Source: Oscillospiraceae bacterium (GTDB lineage Bacteria > Bacillota > Clostridia > Oscillospirales > Acutalibacteraceae). Taken from it: DNA of 5,463 nucleotides. Shown piece after piece: positions 1 through 4,271 of the stretch; position 1 is the first letter of the stretch; the number at the start of each line of letters is the position of its first letter. Location of the stretch: positions 1 through 5,463 of the forward strand of contig CACYHJ010000200.1 of the NCBI GenBank assembly GCA_902774165.1. The letters run 5' to 3'. Under the pieces are notes generated by a model, which searched no databases, was not told where the DNA came from, and saw only the letters and a program-made list of their open reading frames with translations. Position numbers and translations under genes: made by a program.

Positions 1-1255
1 CGTCGCCGACGCCGATGGTGAACTGCTTCGAAGAAGCGTTCCACGTGCCGACGCCGCCCTTGGTCCAGCTTGTGAAATGATAGCCGGTCGGAGGCGTGGG
101 ATCTGCGATTGTCTTGACGGCCCCGACCGTTCCGCTCACGTTCTGCGCAGAGGAAGAGCCGCTCCACGTCCCGCCGTTCGGATTGACGCCGACGTTGAAG
201 TTAAAAGCATAAATGATCCTTTTGCCGGTGCCGCGGATGCCGCCCTTGTTAAAGGGATAGATATCCGTGGTATAAGAACCGTATTCGTTATTATGCGCCG
301 AAACGTTGACGTAGAAACGGGAGTTGTAAGTCTCGCCGTTGACCGTCCAGCTGCCGGACGAACCGGTGATGGAGCCGTTGGTCTCCCAGCTGCCCACAAG
401 ATCGTCCTGACCGTTGTTGTCGGTCCACGTGGGGTACTGGACCCTCGCGATATCAAAACCGCCGTTCGTCACCACGTTCGCATACAGCCAGAAGCCGCCC
501 GTACCGTCCTGCACGGCAACCGCCTTTGCAATGGACGGCGCGGTGAAATTCGGTGTAAAGCTGAGTCCGACGGCGGCAGTGCGCCCGAGCGCGTTATAGG
601 CGTAAATATGGGTATTGTAACGCCCGGTCTCGCCGTTGTGCGCGGCAAAGCTGACGTAATACTGATAATTGTAGCTCTGTCCGTCGACGGTCCACGAGCC
701 GGCGGTGCCGCTGGCGGCTGAGTTCGAGCCCCAATCGGATTGGATATCGTCCTGGCCGTTGTACTCCGTCCACGTGGGGAACTGGACCCGCGTGATCCCG
801 GAGGTGCCGTTGTCGCTCACGTAGGCGTAAGCGTAATATCCCGCGGTGCCGTTCTGAACGGTGGTCGAGCGCAGGATCGACGGACTTGTGTTAACCTCGT
901 AGGTACCGCCCGCGACGCTGGCGCCGTTCACGTAAACGTGGGTGATATACGTTCCGCTCTCGTTGTTGTGGTCGCTGATCGGGAACCAGACGGCATAGTT
1001 GTAATAGTTGCCCTTGACGTTCCACGAACCCGCCGTGCCGTTATACCAGATCAGGTCGTCCTGCCCGTTGTAACTGGTCCACGTGGGGAACTGGACGCTG
1101 GAGACGGCGCCGGAATAATAGGTGTACACCGCGATGCCGCCGCTGTGCACCTCATAGTCGAACGACCCGTCCGCAAATGCGTAGAGGGGAAAAGCTCCCG
1201 CCACCAGCAGACAAGCGAGCACGGCGATGAACAACCGCTTCAATCCCGTTTTCAT
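1..1255 (-). CDS. Secreted GBS Bsp-like repeat protein with InlB B-repeat-like module (3' end outside window)
   Basis: The frame is open from ATG at 1255 to the left edge (418 codons, no stop), so the C-terminus is missing. Residues 1-28 form a signal peptide: basic MKTGLKR, a hydrophobic core, then AFA before DGSF, a type I cleavage site. C15 is a poor lipobox because the hydrophobic stretch continues past it. Three repeats follow at about residues 40-135, 139-250 and 254-365. Each has VQ(F/Y)PTWT, NGQDD, a GSW(T/N)V.G..YN segment and an H-N-x-E/G-x-G-x-Y-x-T-H/D-(I/V)-Y ending, which is typical of GBS Bsp-like repeats (Pfam PF08481). Residues about 352-400 (NPNGGTW ... PPTGYHFTSW) look like a Listeria-Bacteroides/InlB B-repeat. 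The family is associated with secreted or surface proteins, often next to cell-wall hydrolase domains. No enzymatic domain is visible here, though one could follow beyond the window. Binding to wall or host glycans is inference. The gene has its own promoter and RBS. Confidence 0.9.
   Translation of the reverse strand, partial: MKTGLKRLFIAVLACLLVAGAFPLYAFADGSFDYEVHSGGIAVYTYYSGAVSSVQFPTWTSYNGQDDLIWYNGTAGSWNVKGNYYNYAVWFPISDHNNESGTYITHVYVNGASVAGGTYEVNTSPSILRSTTVQNGTAGYYAYAYVSDNGTSGITRVQFPTWTEYNGQDDIQSDWGSNSAASGTAGSWTVDGQSYNYQYYVSFAAHNGETGRYNTHIYAYNALGRTAAVGLSFTPNFTAPSIAKAVAVQDGTGGFWLYANVVTNGGFDIARVQYPTWTDNNGQDDLVGSWETNGSITGSSGSWTVNGETYNSRFYVNVSAHNNEYGSYTTDIYPFNKGGIRGTGKRIIYAFNFNVGVNPNGGTWSGSSSAQNVSGTVGAVKTIADPTPPTGYHFTSWTKGGVGTWNASSKQFTIGVGD
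402..1096 (-). repeat. Triplicated coding repeat of the GBS Bsp-like domain
   Basis: Three copies of the NGQDD...PTWTxxQ-encoding block lie at 402-442, 747-787 and 1056-1096, so the domain repeats are 345 and 309 bp apart. The copies at 747-787 and 1056-1096 match at 36 of 41 bases by my count, including the identical 20-mer gtccacgtggggaactggac (768-787 and 1077-1096). The third copy differs in that 20-mer by one base (gtactgg in place of gaactgg). Outside these blocks the repeats have diverged more. This fits domain duplication inside the gene, with the core motif kept by selection or gene conversion. Confidence 0.75.
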
Positions 1256-1262
1256 AAATCAG

Positions 1263-1268
1263 ACCTCC
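1263..1268 (-). promoter_or_regulatory. Strong ribosome binding site of the GBS Bsp-like repeat gene
   Basis: The minus strand reads GGAGGT, then 7 nt, then ATG AAA. This near-consensus Shine-Dalgarno sequence fixes the start at 1255 and agrees with the signal peptide beginning at that Met. Confidence 0.85.
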
Positions 1269-1284
1269 GTTCGGCATATCGCCT

Positions 1285-1300
1285 TACATTATATAATGTA
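1285..1300. promoter_or_regulatory. Perfect 16-bp palindrome at the transcription start (candidate operator)
   Basis: TACATTATATAATGTA is identical to its own reverse complement. It begins about 9 bases downstream of the -10 box of the promoter at 1309-1337, so it covers roughly +2 to +17 of the predicted transcript. That is a classic place for a repressor operator. The TACA...TGTA ends recall MarR/OhrR- and BlaI-type operators, but the regulator cannot be identified from this window. An AU-only hairpin in the 5' leader is a weaker alternative. Confidence 0.55.
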
Positions 1301-1308
1301 TCTATTAT

Positions 1309-1337
1309 ATTTTATACCTTTTCTTCAGATTTGTCAA
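1309..1337 (-). promoter_or_regulatory. Sigma-A-type promoter of the GBS Bsp-like repeat gene
   Basis: On the minus strand a perfect TTGACA (-35, 1337-1332) is followed by a 17-nt spacer and TAAAAT (-10, 1314-1309). An overlapping TATAAA with a 15-nt spacer is also present. Predicted initiation is near 1302, giving a leader of about 45-50 nt. The promoter starts 25 bp after the terminator of the upstream unit, so the downstream gene is an independent transcription unit. Confidence 0.8.
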
Positions 1338-1361
1338 GAATTTACATCCCCGTCTTACGGC

Positions 1362-1392
1362 AAAAAAACCGGCAGGACCAAATGCCTGCCGG
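1362..1392 (-). terminator. Rho-independent terminator after the tautomerase gene
   Basis: On the minus strand CCGGCAGG (1392-1385), an 8-nt loop and CCTGCCGG (1376-1369) are followed directly by seven T (1368-1362). The stem is 8 bp, perfect and GC-rich, and the T-tract lies only on the minus-strand side, so it works in that direction. It ends the tautomerase unit 125 nt after the stop codon. Confidence 0.9.
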
Positions 1393-1469
1393 AAATCTCA
1401 TATTCTGCGGGATTGCGAGGAGCGGGGAACGCGCTTACGGCCCCCGCCCGTTTTTCAGTCTTCGGATGA

Positions 1470-1502
1470 CCGGCGCCGAACGCCGGAACCCGGGCCGGCC
1501 CG
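1470..1502. repeat. GC-rich inverted repeats in the tautomerase 3' untranslated region
   Basis: Two short inverted repeats sit between the tautomerase stop and its terminator. One is ccggcg/cgccgg (1470-1475 and 1481-1486) with a 5-nt loop. The other is the perfect 12-bp palindrome cgggccggcccg (1491-1502). Neither has a T-run directly after it on the minus strand. They may fold in the 3' untranslated RNA and affect its stability, but a function is not shown. Apart from the terminator, I see nothing else in 1393-1516. Confidence 0.4.
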
Positions 1503-1516
1503 ATCATACGGAAAGC

Positions 1517-1861
1517 TCAGAAATTCCCGCCGTTCCAGCCCCAGTTCGCGTAACCGCTATACTTCACGTAAACGCAGTCCGGGGCGATGTTCAGCTCCTC
1601 CTCCAGAATACGGCAGATCGCCGCGGTCATACGGGCGCTCGCGTCCTCGGGAAGCCGGCCGAGCAGCTCCACGTCGAGGATCGCCAGATCCCGGCTGTTG
1701 TCGCCGCGGAACCACAGTCTCTGCCGGTCTTCGATCCCGACCATCAGCCACTGCTCCGTTTTACCGGGGAAGCACTCGATCGCCTTGCCGAATTTCGCTT
1801 TCAGCGCCTCGGCCTTTTCCTCGCCGACCTCGGCGGTGGTGTTCAGTTTGATATACGGCAT
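1517..1861 (-). CDS. MIF-like tautomerase (macrophage migration inhibitory factor family)
   Basis: The protein has 114 residues, the usual MIF length. It starts MPYIKLNT, so Met removal would expose the catalytic N-terminal proline of the tautomerase superfamily. Counting from that proline, K33 matches Lys32 of human MIF, LLG at 65-67 matches the Ile64-Gly65 region, and the C-terminal NIAPDCVYVKY ... WGWNGGNF matches ISPDRVYINY ... VGWNNSTF. Tyr95 of MIF is kept (Y97), but Asn97 is replaced by Lys (K99). The family forms trimers that interconvert keto and enol forms of phenylpyruvate-like compounds; the natural substrate in bacteria is usually unknown. An upstream in-frame GTG (1915) and ATG (1867) exist, but RBS spacing and the need for Pro-1 favour ATG at 1861. 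The gene lies downstream of the SDF-type transporter and before a strong terminator. No signal peptide is seen, so it is probably cytoplasmic. Confidence 0.88.
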   Translation of the reverse strand: MPYIKLNTTAEVGEEKAEALKAKFGKAIECFPGKTEQWLMVGIEDRQRLWFRGDNSRDLAILDVELLGRLPEDASARMTAAICRILEEELNIAPDCVYVKYSGYANWGWNGGNF

Positions 1862-1868
1862 ATCCATT

Positions 1869-1873
1869 CTCCT
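1869..1873 (-). promoter_or_regulatory. RBS that decides the tautomerase start
   Basis: AGGAG on the minus strand lies 7 nt before ATG at 1861 but only 1 nt before the in-frame ATG at 1867. Proper spacing selects 1861, which puts proline at position 2 and so allows the catalytic Pro-1 to form. Confidence 0.8.
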
Positions 1874-1945
1874 TTTTTTCGGGTCTGCTGTGATTTGCAG
1901 ACGCCGTTCATTCACGTGATATCCTGCTTCTCGGGAAAAGCCGAC

Positions 1946-1972
1946 AAAAAACCGGCCAGCGGCGGGCGCCGC
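1946..1972 (-). terminator. Possible weak terminator or attenuator between transporter and tautomerase
   Basis: Just after the transporter stop, the minus strand has GCGGC-GCCC-GCCGC (1972-1959), then seven bases and six T (1951-1946). A competing stem, CGGC (1971-1968) with GCCG (1956-1953), sits closer to the T-run. The distance between the better stem and the T-run makes efficient termination uncertain, so partial read-through into the tautomerase is plausible. Confidence 0.4.
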
Positions 1973-1973
1973 G

Positions 1974-3599
1974 TCACGTTGATTTTTTGATTCCGGGCGC
2001 GCGCAGCTTTTCGACCTTCAGCAGACCGAATCTGTTGGCCTCGAAAGCGGTTTCGATTTCCAGCAGGGTGAGATTCCCCGCGGACGCGACGATCCCGAAG
2101 ACGATATCGAAAAACATTGCTTCGATCAGCGTCTCTCCCGGCAGCCCGAGCCAGGAAAAAAACACAGTGTAAGCCAGAAGATTCGCGCCGGGTACCGGAG
2201 GCGTCGCGATGAACAGCAGAACAGCCAAAAGCATTGCAACAACGCACTGCACCGCATTGATCGAAATTTCATTGCAATGCGCGACATAGATCGTAAAAGT
2301 CAGAATCCCGATCACACTCAGCGGCATATACAGAACCAACCCCTGCGGAAGACAGATCCTGATATAATCCCGGTCGATCCCCAGACGCTCCGAGCTGCTG
2401 CGCTGCGCGTCGGCAAGAAAATCATCCAGACTGCCGGAACTGAGGACTGTCAGGAAATCCGGCCACAGTTTTCTCAATAATACCGCCGGGCGCACCCGCA
2501 TCCGGGCAGAGAGCACGAGCGCCGCGAGAAGCAGGAAGCAAACGGCGGTGAGAACCGAAATCGCCACAGGCTTCCAGATTCCGGATAACGTCTTTGTCTG
2601 CGCGCTCCAGATCTTCAGCACCAGAAAGAGAGAGAGGAAAGGCGGCACCAGAAGACTGACCCATTTTGTAAGCTGAAGGCCCACCATATTGATCTGTTGA
2701 ATCGTTTTTTTCAGCTCTGCGACCCGGTTGCCGAGAACGATGATCGCGCCGCCCGCCACAAACGCGAGCACCAGCAGCTGAGGCGTATCGGAACGAATAA
2801 ACGGATCAAACAGATTCTCCGGGACGAACTTCAGCAGCCGGTCGGCCGCATCTTCAATCAAACTGCCGGAAAACGGTGAAATGAATTTTGCCGACGCAAA
2901 AAACGGTTCAGCGCACAGAATCGCCGTCGCCGCGGCAAGAAAGCTGAACAGAAAATACCGCCCGATCACATAAGTGCGTGCGCCGCCCTGCCTTGAGATC
3001 TGTTTTGTGTTCAGGACCGTGGTGATCACCATCAGGAAGACGACGGGACCGGAAAGTGCGTTCAGGATTCTGATCCAGACGTCAAAAAGCGGCGGAAGGA
3101 GCGTATTTGTGACCGCGTAACGCACATTTTCCGGACACAGGAACTTTCCAAGGATACCGACAACGACCCCCACCGCAATGGCAATCCCCAGATTCAGAAC
3201 CGGTCTCATTTTTTTGATCGGCACGGCAAACCTCAGCACGTTTTTTCCCCAGCTGTAAGTATATCTCGGGTCCATGTCGATCGCAGTAACAAGAGAGCTG
3301 TTCCAGTCGCCGAGGCTGTTGCCGGATTCACTCAACGGATTGAACGGCGCGCCGGCGATCTCAAACCGAAGGACCGCTCTGCCGAAGCTTTTCTCAAAGA
3401 AGGCATCCGCCGATACCCCGTCGCCGTAATGCTCCATCAGCCGCAGCAGCAGCTCTTCCGCCAAAAGACGCAGCCGTACGCGCGTTTTTCTGTTTACGGA
3501 AAGCGCCAGAAGCCGGCTGTCCGCCCAGTCGGAAATCCGGTCGATCTCCGCCGGTTTCAGTTCAAAATGTTCTTTTACGGTATAAAATCTCGCAAACAA
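1974..3599 (-). CDS. SDF-family transporter-like membrane protein with N-terminal GHKL ATPase-like domain
   Basis: The protein has 541 residues and starts with TTG at 3599; an in-frame TGA lies five codons upstream and the next Met is residue 55. Residues 1-130 are soluble and resemble the small GHKL/anti-sigma ATPase fold (RLRLLAEELLLRLMEH, AGAPFNPL, GKNVLRFAVP). However, the N-box Asn is Arg, and the Asp before the glycine-rich turn is Ala, so ATP binding is doubtful. Residues about 132-516 follow the SDF (glutamate/dicarboxylate:cation symporter) plan: helices near 133-153, 165-195, 209-231, 274-293, 311-330 and 343-364, the SSGS hairpin (387-390), LPQGLVLYMPLS (417-428) where the family has its NMDGT helix, PPVPGANLL (467-475) as the second hairpin, and a last helix near 490-516. 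Against GltPh, Asp390 and Asn401 are kept but Asp394, Arg397 and the NMDGT Asn and Asp are lost. Substrate and coupling ion are therefore unknown, and a sensor role is possible. Confidence 0.75.
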   Translation of the reverse strand: MFARFYTVKEHFELKPAEIDRISDWADSRLLALSVNRKTRVRLRLLAEELLLRLMEHYGDGVSADAFFEKSFGRAVLRFEIAGAPFNPLSESGNSLGDWNSSLVTAIDMDPRYTYSWGKNVLRFAVPIKKMRPVLNLGIAIAVGVVVGILGKFLCPENVRYAVTNTLLPPLFDVWIRILNALSGPVVFLMVITTVLNTKQISRQGGARTYVIGRYFLFSFLAAATAILCAEPFFASAKFISPFSGSLIEDAADRLLKFVPENLFDPFIRSDTPQLLVLAFVAGGAIIVLGNRVAELKKTIQQINMVGLQLTKWVSLLVPPFLSLFLVLKIWSAQTKTLSGIWKPVAISVLTAVCFLLLAALVLSARMRVRPAVLLRKLWPDFLTVLSSGSLDDFLADAQRSSSERLGIDRDYIRICLPQGLVLYMPLSVIGILTFTIYVAHCNEISINAVQCVVAMLLAVLLFIATPPVPGANLLAYTVFFSWLGLPGETLIEAMFFDIVFGIVASAGNLTLLEIETAFEANRFGLLKVEKLRAPGIKKST

Positions 3600-3609
3600 A
3601 GACTCACGT

Positions 3610-3613
3610 CCTC
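3610..3613 (-). promoter_or_regulatory. RBS of the transporter, before a TTG start
   Basis: GAGG on the minus strand lies 10 nt before TTG at 3599. The spacing is slightly long and the start codon is weak, so translation is probably modest. Confidence 0.5.
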
Positions 3614-3629
3614 ACATTGTTCCGAAAGC

Positions 3630-3663
3630 AAAAAAGGTTTGCCGGGTCCGGACTCAGCAAACC
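3630..3663 (-). terminator. Rho-independent terminator overlapping the end of tmk
   Basis: On the minus strand GGTTTGC (3663-3657) pairs with GCAAACC (3642-3636), extendable by a T-G and a G-C pair, and is followed by six T (3635-3630). The upstream arm encodes the last two residues of thymidylate kinase, and the TGA stop lies in the top of the hairpin. Only 30 nt separate the T-run from the transporter start, which leaves no room for a full promoter in between. Confidence 0.75.
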
Positions 3664-4271
3664 AGAATCTGATCTATCTCGGCGTTGATCCTCGCCCGGA
3701 CCTGTTCGGGGCTGCCGGAAGCGTCGATGCGCACGATATGATCCTCCGGAAGGGAGGAAAACACCTCGTCAAACCGGGCGCGGATACGCTCAAGATGCTC
3801 CGCGTCCTCAAAGATCTCCCGACGGGATTCCCTTCTGCCCTCGGCGATGCGCGCAAGGCAGACCTCCACCGGCGCTTCGAGAAAGACGCACAGATCCGGC
3901 CGCCGGATATACGGGCAGCGGGTATTCAGCTCGCGCACCCAGGTCTGGTCCGCGTACGCGCCCTGGTAGGCAAGCGAGGAATAATAGTAACGGTCGCTGA
4001 TCACGTCGATCCCCGCGGACAGTTTTGCGGAAATATCGTCATTGTGGGCGATCCGGTCCGCGGCAAACAGCGCCGCCTGCACCTGAGGCGACGCGAGTAC
4101 CTCGCCGGAGAGGACCCGGCGCAGAAAAACGCCGGTCTCCCCTTTGGTAGGCTCGCACTGAACGGAGCAATTCCGCCCCAGAGAGAGCAGATAAGCCCCC
4201 AGAAGCCGCGCCTGAGTCGATTTGCCGCAGCCGTCCAGACCTTCGATGACGATAAACTTACCCTCGGACAT
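3654..4271 (-). CDS. tmk: Thymidylate kinase (dTMP kinase)
   Basis: This cytoplasmic enzyme phosphorylates dTMP to dTDP with ATP, an essential step toward dTTP. The 205-residue length is typical. Visible motifs are the Walker A P-loop GLDGCGKST (residues 11-19), EPT plus a glycine-rich turn and FLRR at 40-52 (the segment that binds nucleotide in the family), the DRYYYSSLAYQGA motif (93-105), and an arginine-rich LID, EGRRESRREIFE (144-155). The P-loop lacks the extra basic residue and the LID carries arginines, which resembles type II (E. coli-like) enzymes. The EPT variant replaces the more common EPGGT. The start ATG overlaps the stop of the upstream aldolase gene, with AGGG (4282-4279) 7 nt before it, so translation is probably coupled. 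A terminator hairpin overlaps the 3' end. Confidence 0.95.
   Translation of the reverse strand: MSEGKFIVIEGLDGCGKSTQARLLGAYLLSLGRNCSVQCEPTKGETGVFLRRVLSGEVLASPQVQAALFAADRIAHNDDISAKLSAGIDVISDRYYYSSLAYQGAYADQTWVRELNTRCPYIRRPDLCVFLEAPVEVCLARIAEGRRESRREIFEDAEHLERIRARFDEVFSSLPEDHIVRIDASGSPEQVRARINAEIDQILVC

Noticed and set aside
77..721. Plus-strand open frame opposite the repeat gene
   Set aside because: Same codon-aligned antisense register as the repeat gene. The minus-strand reading has a signal peptide and clear repeats, while this one has only low-complexity V/G/A/R-rich sequence.
1211..1255. Lipoprotein signal with Cys15 in the repeat protein
   Set aside because: The residues before Cys (V-L-A) fit a lipobox poorly and the hydrophobic stretch continues for many residues after it, ending in a clear AFA type I site.
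1422..1455. Plus-strand hairpin gcgggg/ccccgc followed by CCG and TTTTT
   Set aside because: The stem is only 6 bp with a 14-nt loop and no plus-strand gene ends before it, so it is probably chance.
1862..1945. Possible tautomerase promoter (TTGTCG, 18-nt spacer, GATATC) on the minus strand
   Set aside because: Both boxes match the consensus poorly (about 4 of 6 and 3 of 6) and the sequence overlaps the putative weak terminator, so it is not strong enough to report.
740..1990. Long plus-strand open frame (416 codons) antisense to the repeat gene, the promoter region and the tautomerase
   Set aside because: It is in codon register with the real minus-strand repeat gene, has no recognisable domain or RBS, and runs through a terminator, a promoter and a second gene on the other strand.
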